Positions 1 through 7,138 of a DNA stretch of 38,831 nucleotides are shown here, piece by piece. Numbering within the stretch: position 1 is the stretch's first letter; each line of letters begins with the position of its first letter. The stretch lies in NCBI GenBank assembly GCA_003454975.1, contig DMST01000357.1, positions 4,524-43,354 of the forward strand, in the 5' to 3' direction. The notes below the pieces were generated by a model. That model was given only the letters and a program-made list of their open reading frames with translations, was not told the DNA's origin and made no database searches. Made by a program: the position numbers and the translations under genes. This stretch comes from Cytophagales bacterium. GTDB taxonomy: Bacteria > Bacteroidota > Bacteroidia > Cytophagales > Cyclobacteriaceae.

Positions 1-1488
1 GGGGGTACCGTATCGGCAGCGCTTATTGCTGGGTACCTGAAAGGTCTTACTGAGCTGGGCCTCATGGACCAGCTAGGATATATCTCAGGGGTCTCTGGTG
101 GGTCTTGGGGCAGTACTCCATACAATTTTTTGCCAGAAGATATCTCGGACGAAGAGTTTTTGGGCCCAAAGCATGATCCTGCTGAGTTAAGGGGATGGAG
201 GTTGCGCTGGAGAAAACGAGGGAGCCTTATCCGTGCGGTAACCAAGGCGCAGATAGCCAACAAAACGGTTCTCAATGCTATTTTTCGAAACGAAGCTTTC
301 TCACGAGCTGTGGGCGAGATTTTCCTGCGCCCCTTCGGGATTGATTCGCCTCCAAAATTAGGCAAGCCCAAACGCTATTTTGCGAGTACTCCCCAAGTAC
401 TTAAGGATATTCTCTCCAGGAATTCTGAGTTGGGTGGAGATGATTTTGTGCTCATGCGGAAGGATAGGCCATTCCTTATCATCAATGGCGTAATCTATGT
501 GCCCAAAACGGAAGAGGAGTCAAAGGAAGGGGGTGATTTTCATGAACTTCCCTTTGAATTTACTCCGGTGTATTGCGGTACCTCAGTGCGATATTCTTTT
601 CCAGGGAAACAGCAGCAGGTGATTGGTGGGGCTTACTTGGAAACGGTAGGTTTTGATGCCGAACTGGAAACGGTAGAGGAGGACTTTGTGCAGGTAAGGT
701 CCGAAAATCCGTTTGGCCTTTGCGATCCCCTAGGTACTAGTGGTGCGGTGGTTGCCAAACTCCTGGTAGAATATAAGTCGGGCTTAAAGCTACTTTTTCC
801 TCAATATCGGTATGCAAACCCTGCTTATCCTGATAAGGGAACACAAACCTATGAGTTTGGTGATGCAGGATTATTGGAAAATCTGGGAGTGATTCCTCTA
901 TTAGTACGGCAGGTAAGAAACATCGTGGTTTTCTCCTCACAACCTTTCGACATTCATCACCCTACTCCCAAGGTAGATATCAGTGAGCGGGCAGAAAGGC
1001 TGTTTGGTTTCAACCAAATTGCGGCCCTATTTGGCGCTCCTATTTACGATTTAGATCCCAGGAGTAACACCTACTTGCAGCGTATAAAAGACCCCCGGTC
1101 CCGACAAGTATTCGCGGAGAAGGATTTTGAGCGTGTGGAAAAGGGCTTGCAAGACAGCAAAGAAGAAGGTGGGCCGGTGAGTTATCATGGTACTTTTGAG
1201 GTAGTGGATAATGAGTTGTTGGGTATTAAGGGGGGCTGGAAGTGCCAGGTACTTTGGCTTTGTGTAGATAAGTCCACAATTTGGGAAAATCAGCTGCCAC
1301 GTGCGGTTCGCCGGCGTATAGGGCAACTGGGATCTACCTTGCGTACTTTTCCCATTATTCGGGTGTTTGTGCAAAACCCTCCTTACGTGATTCAACTCAC
1401 ACGAAAACAAGCCAATTTACTGGGTAATCTGGGGTACTGGATGGTAAAACAGAAAGCCGACGTACTTCGGGAGATGATGAAAAAGTAG
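1..1488 (+). CDS. cPLA2/lysophospholipase-like serine hydrolase (5' truncated)
   Basis: The frame is open from base 1, so the true start lies upstream of the window; an internal ATG at 64 is not the start because conserved sequence continues before it. The visible part carries the nucleophile elbow GVSGGSWG, with the presumed catalytic serine at nt 94-96. It also carries a downstream block FGDAGLLENLGVIPLL whose Asp codon is at nt 862-864; this resembles the D-G/A-G...E-N-x-P block that supplies the second half of the Ser-Asp dyad in cytosolic phospholipase A2 and fungal lysophospholipase B proteins. The patatin-like superfamily fold is therefore likely, with acyl-ester cleavage of (lyso)phospholipids as the family activity. 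The real substrate cannot be read from sequence. No membrane segment is visible in this part and the N-terminus is missing, so location is unknown. It stands apart from cysH, with about 100 bases and a promoter box between them. Confidence 0.7.
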   Translation, partial: GGTVSAALIAGYLKGLTELGLMDQLGYISGVSGGSWGSTPYNFLPEDISDEEFLGPKHDPAELRGWRLRWRKRGSLIRAVTKAQIANKTVLNAIFRNEAFSRAVGEIFLRPFGIDSPPKLGKPKRYFASTPQVLKDILSRNSELGGDDFVLMRKDRPFLIINGVIYVPKTEEESKEGGDFHELPFEFTPVYCGTSVRYSFPGKQQQVIGGAYLETVGFDAELETVEEDFVQVRSENPFGLCDPLGTSGAVVAKLLVEYKSGLKLLFPQYRYANPAYPDKGTQTYEFGDAGLLENLGVIPLLVRQVRNIVVFSSQPFDIHHPTPKVDISERAERLFGFNQIAALFGAPIYDLDPRSNTYLQRIKDPRSRQVFAEKDFERVEKGLQDSKEEGGPVSYHGTFEVVDNELLGIKGGWKCQVLWLCVDKSTIWENQLPRAVRRRIGQLGSTLRTFPIIRVFVQNPPYVIQLTRKQANLLGNLGYWMVKQKADVLREMMKK

Positions 1489-1557
1489 TGTTGCGGACTA
1501 CAATTGACGGAAAAAGGAATCCTTCTGGGAATCCGGCTGCAATCTCGGGTGTTCTCC

Positions 1558-1565
1558 TAACTTTG
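1558..1565 (+). promoter_or_regulatory. -7 promoter box for cysH
   Basis: TAACTTTG matches the Bacteroidota -7 consensus TAnnTTTG. It lies 21 bases before the cysH ATG, giving a predicted 5' leader of roughly 15-17 bases. I do not see a convincing -33 TTTG/TTG at the expected 17-23 base spacing. Confidence 0.5.
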
Positions 1566-1586
1566 CGACCTTAAATTCCTACACCC

Positions 1587-2246
1587 ATGACGGTAGAAGA
1601 AATCCGCGCACAATTGCATGCCTATCGGCGGTCCGGTAAACGCATGTTTACCACCTCTTCTTTCCAAAGCCATAGCTTGGTTTTGCTTCACATCCTGAGT
1701 GAGGCAGACCGATCTATCCCAGTGTATTTTATCAATACTGGATACCACTTTCCTGAAACTTTAGCCTTTCGTGATCGGCTGGCAGAAGAGTGGGGACTCA
1801 ATGTGGTGGACCTGCATCCACTCATGCCCAAATATCAGCAGAAAGACGCCCAGGGGCGCTTACTCTTTGCTAGCGATCCGGACTATTGCTGCTACCTGAA
1901 TAAAACCCAACCAATGGATCAGGTATTGCAGACTTTCGATATCTGGATCAATGGTGTACGGGGTGATCAAAGTGCAGTGCGTAAGGCCATGAGGGTAGAG
2001 CAACCTGCTCCGCACGGTACTACGCGCTTCCACCCTATGCTGGACTGGAACACGAAAATGATTTTCCAATACCGCAAAGAGCACAACTTACCGGAGCATC
2101 CGCTAGAGGCCAAGGGCTACACTAGTAGTATTGGCTGTGAGCCTTGTACGCGTAAAATGACTCTGGAAATGCAGGAGCGTGAGGCCCGCTGGTTTGGTCT
2201 CAATAAAGTAGAATGTGGATTACATACCGATCTGGTAGCGAAATAA
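1587..2246 (+). CDS. cysH: phosphoadenylyl-/adenylyl-sulfate reductase
   Basis: A 219-residue cytoplasmic enzyme that reduces activated sulfate (APS or PAPS) to sulfite in assimilatory sulfate reduction. The sequence contains the cysteine pair CC at residues 101-102 and GCEPC at 183-187, the ligand set of a [4Fe-4S] cluster. This is typical of APS reductases and of iron-sulfur members of the family; enterobacterial PAPS reductases lack these four cysteines. The catalytic C-terminal motif ECGLH is at 209-213, with the redox-active Cys210. Substrate is therefore more likely APS, with thioredoxin as electron donor (family knowledge). The length is slightly short compared with the usual 230-250 residues, but both ends are intact. 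The start is the first ATG after the promoter box at 1558. The next gene begins 4 bases after its stop, so they form an operon. No other sulfate-assimilation gene is in the window. Confidence 0.9.
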   Translation: MTVEEIRAQLHAYRRSGKRMFTTSSFQSHSLVLLHILSEADRSIPVYFINTGYHFPETLAFRDRLAEEWGLNVVDLHPLMPKYQQKDAQGRLLFASDPDYCCYLNKTQPMDQVLQTFDIWINGVRGDQSAVRKAMRVEQPAPHGTTRFHPMLDWNTKMIFQYRKEHNLPEHPLEAKGYTSSIGCEPCTRKMTLEMQEREARWFGLNKVECGLHTDLVAK

Positions 2247-2250
2247 GGTT

Positions 2251-3174
2251 ATGAACATTTTGATTACGGGCGGTGCCGGCTATCTAGGTACCGAGCTTTC
2301 TGGTAGACTGATTGGGTTGCCGGAGGTAAACGAAGTGCGTATTTACGACAACCTAAGCCGTAAACAGCACGATTTTTTCCTAGGGCACCGCAAGGAAGGT
2401 TTTGAGAAGATAAAGTTTATCCAAGGAGATCTATTGGATAGCCGCAAGCTGAAGAAGGCACTGGACGGAGTGGATATTGTGTACCACTTGGCAGCGTTTG
2501 TTACCACTCCCTTTGCCAATGCAGATCCACATACGTATGAGCAAGTGAACCATTGGGGTACAGCAGAATTGACGTATGCCTTGGAACAGGCTCAGCAAGT
2601 AAAGCGGGTAATATATGCGAGTAGTACCAGTGTGTTTGGTGCGCAGAAGGCCCCGGTAACGGAAGCTACTGTACCCAACCCTCGTACCTTCTATGGCATT
2701 AGTAAAATGCGTGGTGAGGAGCACATTCGTAGATTAGGTGATAGCAAAACCACCTACATATTGCGGTTTGGTAATGTATATGGGTACAATCGCAGTCTGC
2801 GTTTCGATGCCGTCATCAACCGTTTTATGTTCGATGCTCACTTTACGGGTCGCCTTAGTATTCATGGAGATGGGCAGCAGCACCGTGCGTTTCTTCCTAT
2901 TGACTTGGCTGGTAAGGTGATGACGGAACTGGCCCATAGCGATGCTCCTAGCGGTAGCTATAATGTGATAGATCAGAACCGGATGGTACTGGACCTGGTA
3001 GATGTATTCAAAGAGTTGTACCCTGAGTTGGAGTTCATCTTTATCAACCAGCACCTAAGTCTACGGGAGTTGAAAGTGGACCCTCAGAGTGCACTTCGTC
3101 AGTATATTGACTACTCAAATCCTCATTCTTTAAAAGAAGAATTAGAGGTGTTTAGAGGGAAATTTTCTTTTTAA
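2251..3174 (+). CDS. NAD-dependent epimerase/dehydratase (extended SDR)
   Basis: A 307-residue protein with a Rossmann nucleotide-binding motif TGGAGYLG at residues 6-13, the active-site serine region SSTSVFG at 124-130 and the catalytic YxxxK (Tyr148, Lys152). This is the layout of extended short-chain dehydrogenases that act on nucleotide sugars, such as UDP-glucose 4-epimerase and dTDP-glucose dehydratase relatives. The NAD-binding half is clear, while the C-terminal substrate region does not let me name the sugar. It begins 4 bases after the cysH stop codon, so the two are probably cotranscribed. The pairing with a sulfate-reduction enzyme hints at a sulfur-containing metabolite, but that is inference only. 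No terminator is obvious after it, and it converges on the small membrane genes at 3177. Confidence 0.85.
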   Translation: MNILITGGAGYLGTELSGRLIGLPEVNEVRIYDNLSRKQHDFFLGHRKEGFEKIKFIQGDLLDSRKLKKALDGVDIVYHLAAFVTTPFANADPHTYEQVNHWGTAELTYALEQAQQVKRVIYASSTSVFGAQKAPVTEATVPNPRTFYGISKMRGEEHIRRLGDSKTTYILRFGNVYGYNRSLRFDAVINRFMFDAHFTGRLSIHGDGQQHRAFLPIDLAGKVMTELAHSDAPSGSYNVIDQNRMVLDLVDVFKELYPELEFIFINQHLSLRELKVDPQSALRQYIDYSNPHSLKEELEVFRGKFSF

Positions 3175-3176
3175 GA

Positions 3177-3302
3177 TCACTCCTGCCTTTTCTGTTGGTT
3201 TCGTGTCCTACGGCCTCGGATGTATCCTATCATAAATCCGAGGCCAAATAGCAAAGCCGTTTGGAGGATGACCAGAAGGGGGTCGAATATAAATAGATCC
3301 AT
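3177..3302 (-). CDS. 41-residue single-pass membrane protein
   Basis: A short reading frame starting MDLFIFDPLLVILQ and ending in a basic tail that includes GRRTRNQQKRQE. Residues about 7-28 form one hydrophobic helix, so it should sit in the inner membrane with the basic tail in the cytoplasm. Its ATG overlaps the stop of the preceding small gene as TAATG on the minus strand, a classic translational coupling. After the helix it has G-F-x-x-G-Y-x-x-G and later N-Q, matching the preceding 37-residue protein (G-Y-x-x-G-Y-x-x-G and N-Q), so the two may be tandem paralogs. A perfect 10-bp inverted repeat (3212-3245) lies inside it. It is not recognisable as a known family and could still be a chance frame; coupling plus the shared motif are the support. 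Confidence 0.45.
   Translation of the reverse strand: MDLFIFDPLLVILQTALLFGLGFMIGYIRGRRTRNQQKRQE
3212..3245. repeat. perfect 10-bp inverted repeat inside small gene
   Basis: GGCCTCGGAT (3212-3221) and ATCCGAGGCC (3236-3245) form a perfect 10-bp stem with a 14-base loop. No T-run follows on either strand, so it is not a standard intrinsic terminator. It lies in the coding region of the 41-residue gene and could be an mRNA structure or a 3'-end stabiliser between convergent transcripts. Confidence 0.6.
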
Positions 3303-3415
3303 TACTCAGGAGGTTGATTTTGTTTGCCAAATCCCACTCGGTACCCCAAGCGGTAACCGATGTAAATGATTATTATGCTTATGATGAGGCTTAAAATATC
3401 AAAGAGGATTCCCAT
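3302..3415 (-). CDS. 37-residue single-pass membrane protein
   Basis: The frame reads MGILFDILSLIISIIIIYIG and continues YRLGYRVGFGKQNQPPE. Residues 3-20 form an Ile-rich membrane helix, followed by a Gly/Tyr/Arg-rich juxtamembrane stretch. I chose the ATG at 3415 because it lies just after the stop of the phosphatase gene (3430). A longer frame, to 3487, would overlap the 3' end of that gene and adds only a segment that looks like its shadow. The gene follows the phosphatase by 14 bases and its stop overlaps the start of the next small gene, so all three are likely one transcript. Function unknown. It could be a small regulator or partner of the neighbouring membrane phosphatase, which is inference from position only. 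Confidence 0.5.
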   Translation of the reverse strand: MGILFDILSLIISIIIIYIGYRLGYRVGFGKQNQPPE

Positions 3416-3429
3416 GAAAGCGTGGTAAT

Positions 3430-4947
3430 TTAAAACTCCATACCCATAACCAAAATATCGTCTGTTTGGCGGGTTTTTCCTCGCCACGCTTCCAGTTTTT
3501 CTTCCAGAATCGTAGACTGTTCTTCTATGGGATGTGCCTGGATATCACAGATCAGTTCACGAAATTTTTTCAACATGAACTTTCGGTTGTCTGCTCCGCC
3601 ATACTGATCAGGATATCCATCCGAAAAAAGGAAAATGCGGTCTCCGGAGGCAAAGGTGAAAGTGTGGGTATCAAAGATTTTGCCTTGGGCCAATCCCCCA
3701 CCGATGGCAAATTTAGAGCCTTTCACTTTTTCTAATTCACCTCCCTTTGGAAAAAAATATAATGGACGTTTTGCTCCTGCAAATTGAAAGGTTCGGGTGT
3801 GAGTATCTATGACCACCAAGGCCAGGTCCATGCCGTCGGCTACTTTCTTACCGGTAGACTCCTCATGACGTAGCGACTGTTCTAACCGGCGGTTGAGCCG
3901 GAGCAAGATGGTGCTAGGGTCGTTTTCTGCCTCTTCCATTATGATTTGATGCAGTAGATTCATGCCAACCACCGTCATGAAAGCACCCGGTACTCCATGA
4001 CCGGTGCAATCGCCGCAAATCCAGAAAATTTTGCTGTCTCTGCTCGCTGCCCAATAGAAATCTCCGCTCACAACGTCCCTAGGCTTGAACAAGATGAAAT
4101 GCGGAGGCAGCCATTCTTTTAATAACTCCCGTGTAGGCAGGAGTGCATCCTGTATTCGTTGAGCGTAATTGATACTGGCCATCAGATTAGAGTGTACCCT
4201 TTCCAGTACATCTCGTTGCATAGTGATCTCCTCCTTTTGGCCTTTCAGCTGCTCGTTGATAGTGGAAATCTCCTCCTTCTGCGAGGCTAGCTCAGCATTT
4301 TGAGATAGGAAGGTTCGCTCAAATTTGGAGTTGATGCTCATGAGGAAGAGTATTTCGCTCACAGAGATCATGAAGCTAGTCCATAAAAAGAACTCATTGA
4401 GAGGTATGCCTATACCTACCTTAGTAAAGTCTTCAAGAGAGATTCCCAGGCTGTTGAGCGCAATAAAATAGGTGGCTATGAAGAAGAGGCTGATGAGCAG
4501 GGCGGAAGTGAAAGCCTTGGGCTCCTCTTTGCGGTTGATGGAGATAAAAAGGCCTAGCAATGCTGGAGTACTGTAATGACGAAACAAGTAAATATTGAGA
4601 ATACCCGGCTCTATTCCAGATTTGAAAAATGTGATGAGGGTTACCGAACTGGAGATCGTAAAGTAAAGAAAGGTAGCTGGTATAAATAGCCATCGGCTAT
4701 AGGCATGCTTGCCATAGCTGTTTAGGATAAACATAGTGATTGGGATTACCCAATATGCAAGGAATGTAAAGGCCAGGGGCCACGAGCCCGTGATGATGTA
4801 GCCTACGGCGAATAGAAACACCATGAATAGGCAAAGGAAAGTGCATATACCGTTGGTGAACTGGATCCTTTTTTTCAGTAGATAAGGCATATCATTCGAA
4901 ATGCCGAGGTTAAGTAGTTTGAGTGATAGCGTTTTTACAGTTTCCAT
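3430..4947 (-). CDS. six-helix membrane PP2C (SpoIIE-type) phosphatase, copy 1
   Basis: 505 residues. About six membrane helices lie between residues 35 and 206, followed by a charged coiled coil (about 207-255) with repeated QKEEI, then a SpoIIE/PP2C-type Ser/Thr phosphatase domain to the end. Metal-binding and core motifs are present: SGDFYW (294-299), DCTGHGVPG (313-321), DGMD (371-374), FSDGYPDQ (441-448) and TDDILVMG (495-502). The expected role is to sense something in or at the membrane and dephosphorylate a cytoplasmic protein, in many bacteria an anti-sigma antagonist. No such partner is encoded here. It is the most downstream of three tandem paralogs and is followed 14 bases later by two tiny membrane protein genes. 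The 270-base upstream gap suggests its own promoter, though no clear TAnnTTTG box is visible. Confidence 0.88.
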   Translation of the reverse strand: METVKTLSLKLLNLGISNDMPYLLKKRIQFTNGICTFLCLFMVFLFAVGYIITGSWPLAFTFLAYWVIPITMFILNSYGKHAYSRWLFIPATFLYFTISSSVTLITFFKSGIEPGILNIYLFRHYSTPALLGLFISINRKEEPKAFTSALLISLFFIATYFIALNSLGISLEDFTKVGIGIPLNEFFLWTSFMISVSEILFLMSINSKFERTFLSQNAELASQKEEISTINEQLKGQKEEITMQRDVLERVHSNLMASINYAQRIQDALLPTRELLKEWLPPHFILFKPRDVVSGDFYWAASRDSKIFWICGDCTGHGVPGAFMTVVGMNLLHQIIMEEAENDPSTILLRLNRRLEQSLRHEESTGKKVADGMDLALVVIDTHTRTFQFAGAKRPLYFFPKGGELEKVKGSKFAIGGGLAQGKIFDTHTFTFASGDRIFLFSDGYPDQYGGADNRKFMLKKFRELICDIQAHPIEEQSTILEEKLEAWRGKTRQTDDILVMGMEF

Positions 4948-5148
4948 TTTGATACAAGCTACTTTTCGATTGCTGACTATTTACATGCCCTTTCTGTTAG
5001 TTAATAAAAAATGTGATTTGGATGAAATAAAGGATTGTTGTCACTATTTTACTTTTATTGAAAGCATGTCATGTTTAGATTGGGTTTTGACGAATCCCGA
5101 TGATATCAGTCACCGCGCTTATGTATGGTACGCTGCTCAGTACAATTG

Positions 5149-5179
5149 AAAAAAAACTCCTGTACATATCTGACAGGAG
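5149..5179 (-). terminator. intrinsic terminator after phosphatase copy 2
   Basis: CTCCTGT (5157-5163) and ACAGGAG (5173-5179) form a 7-bp stem with a 9-base loop. On the minus strand the stem is followed directly by C/A then a run of eight T (A-run 5149-5156 on the plus strand). It lies about 40 bases past the stop of the gene at 5218-6900. Confidence 0.75.
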
Positions 5180-5217
5180 GAGGAAGTCTTTTCTAGTCGT
5201 AAAGATATCAGTACACC

Positions 5218-6900
5218 TTATCCTACAGTAGGGGTAAAATCTAGGGAGTTAAGCTGGGGATTGGCCATAAAACTATCTGGCTCTTTCAAAGGAATGCCTA
5301 ATTCCATTCCCATGACCAATATGTCATCCGTTTGATGGGTATTCCCTTGCCATCCACCCAGCACTTTCTCGAGATGCCTTTCTTGGTTTTCTAAATCCAG
5401 GTTTTGGATATTACAGATGGTCTCACGGAAAGTCTTAATCATGAATTTCCGGTCTTTTTCTCCCCCGTATTGATCAGGAAAACCATCAGAAAACATGTAA
5501 ATACGGTCTCCCGGAGTATAGTTAAAGGTATGGGTTTCGAATATCTTGCCTTGTGAGTTGCCCCCACCAATAGCAAACCTGGACCCTTTTATGGTGGTTA
5601 AATCTTGCCCTTTGGGAATGAATAGGAGAGGCCTTTTGGCTCCTGCAAACTGAAAGCACTTTTCTTTCTGATCTACTACTACAATAGAAATGTCCATCCC
5701 GTCGGCCACCTTTTTTTCAGTAGTCTCATTGTGCCGCAATGCTTGCTCTAACCTCCGGTTCAGGCGCAGTAGTATAGTAGAAGGATCATCTACACTCTCC
5801 TCCATTATTATCTGGTGTAAGAGATTCATACCAATTACAGTCATGAATGCACCTGGTACGCCATGGCCAGTACAATCAGCACATACCCAGAAAAACTTAT
5901 GACCTCTTTCAGATGCCCAATAAAAGTCACCGCTTACTACGTCTCTTGGTTTGAAGAGAATAAAGTGATTGGGCAGAGCTTCCTTCATTAGCTCGCGCCT
6001 TGGCAGCAAGGCTGCTTGTATTCGCTGAGCATAGTTGATGCTTGACATCAGGTTGTAGTGCACCTTCTCCAGTACGTCCTTTTGGCTTTCGATGGCGTCC
6101 TTTTGCTCATGAAGTTGATCGTTGATTGCTGTAATTTCTTCCTTCTGGGCAGCTAGCTCAGCATTTTGCTGAATGAATGTGTTCTCGAATTTTGTGTTGA
6201 TCAGGATTAGAAATATGACTTCAAAAAATATAACGACCGTACTAGTCCAGAGGAAAAACTCATTGAGACCAATGCCAAAATCGTTGTTTTTTAGGTAGTC
6301 TAGGTTCACCCCTAAATCCTGCATGCCAATAAAAAAGGTAGCCACAAAGAAGATGGAGAATGCTGATGAGAATAAGAATAGTCTGGTTTCACGCTTGTGA
6401 TCCAACAAAATGAGCAAGGCCATTAGGGCAGCAGGTGAGTAATGCCTAAACATGTAGAGGTTTAGAATCCCTGGAGCGTACCCTGCTTCCATAAAGGTAA
6501 GGTGCGTGACGGTATTGGCGATGGTAAAATACAGAGTAGTCAGCGGGATAAAGAGGAACCGGCTTAGGCGGTGCCTGCCCAGGTTGTTAAGAGTGAGAAC
6601 AGAAATAGGAACAACCCAATAGGATAGAAAGGTGAGAGATAACCCTACTGATTGGGTCTCTAGGTAGCCCGCAATGGCCAGAAATACCATAAAGCCGATA
6701 AGAAAGCTGGAGAGGCCGTTGATGAACTGGATTCTCTTCTGTAGAATATAGGGCATGCCAGGGTGCAGGCCCGTATTAAACACTTTATAGGCTAGGGCTT
6801 TTGTGGTTGATTTTATCAACTGAAAGATCGTGCCTACTGAGAAATTAAATAGGAAATATCCTCCGGGCAAGCTAGCAGCATTTCTTTCTGTTACTCTCAT
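5218..6900 (-). CDS. six-helix membrane PP2C (SpoIIE-type) phosphatase, copy 2
   Basis: About 560 residues with the same plan as its two neighbours: six membrane helices, a coiled coil with two QK(E/D) heptad blocks, and a PP2C domain with SGDFYW, DCTGHGVPG, DGMD, FSDGFPDQYGG and TDDILVMG. I start it at the ATG at 6900; a TTG four codons earlier is less likely. It differs from its paralogs in having about 30 extra residues before the conserved MPYxLxKRIQF segment. These include a partly hydrophobic stretch (GGYFLFNFSVGTIFQL), so a downstream non-ATG start cannot be excluded. The C-terminus also runs about 25 residues past the conserved MGMEL end (through LDFTPTVG). All catalytic motifs are intact, so it should be active. 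Separate terminators and gaps of more than 200 bases argue that the three copies are independent transcription units. Confidence 0.87.
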   Translation of the reverse strand: MRVTERNAASLPGGYFLFNFSVGTIFQLIKSTTKALAYKVFNTGLHPGMPYILQKRIQFINGLSSFLIGFMVFLAIAGYLETQSVGLSLTFLSYWVVPISVLTLNNLGRHRLSRFLFIPLTTLYFTIANTVTHLTFMEAGYAPGILNLYMFRHYSPAALMALLILLDHKRETRLFLFSSAFSIFFVATFFIGMQDLGVNLDYLKNNDFGIGLNEFFLWTSTVVIFFEVIFLILINTKFENTFIQQNAELAAQKEEITAINDQLHEQKDAIESQKDVLEKVHYNLMSSINYAQRIQAALLPRRELMKEALPNHFILFKPRDVVSGDFYWASERGHKFFWVCADCTGHGVPGAFMTVIGMNLLHQIIMEESVDDPSTILLRLNRRLEQALRHNETTEKKVADGMDISIVVVDQKEKCFQFAGAKRPLLFIPKGQDLTTIKGSRFAIGGGNSQGKIFETHTFNYTPGDRIYMFSDGFPDQYGGEKDRKFMIKTFRETICNIQNLDLENQERHLEKVLGGWQGNTHQTDDILVMGMELGIPLKEPDSFMANPQLNSLDFTPTVG

Positions 6901-7138
6901 AATTTCTTGCAATGGGTGAACGATGGCGGCTTAGAAGAGCTTCCAATTGGGGCAGCTATTCTGGTTGCTTTGTAATTATGAGTGCCAGGAAATGTGTGGG
7001 AGTCACATAATTTTATCTTGAAAATTTTATATGAACCGCTGGTTTATACAGGAATAGTGTAATGTTTCCGATGAATTCCAAAGGCAGATCATTTGATTTC
7101 ATCCGATAGTAAGTTGGTCCATATCCACCTAATAAAGG

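Noticed and set aside
1516..1534. Direct repeat GGAATCC twice, 12 bases apart
   Set aside because: Short and without further copies; likely chance.
3302..3487. Longer version of the 37-residue protein (61 codons)
   Set aside because: The extra 24 residues overlap the phosphatase 3' end and look like its shadow; the ATG at 3415 is better placed.
4901..5149. 82-codon plus-strand frame in the gap between phosphatase copies 1 and 2
   Set aside because: Starts inside the antisense of copy 1, no promoter or motif, and runs into the terminator of copy 2.
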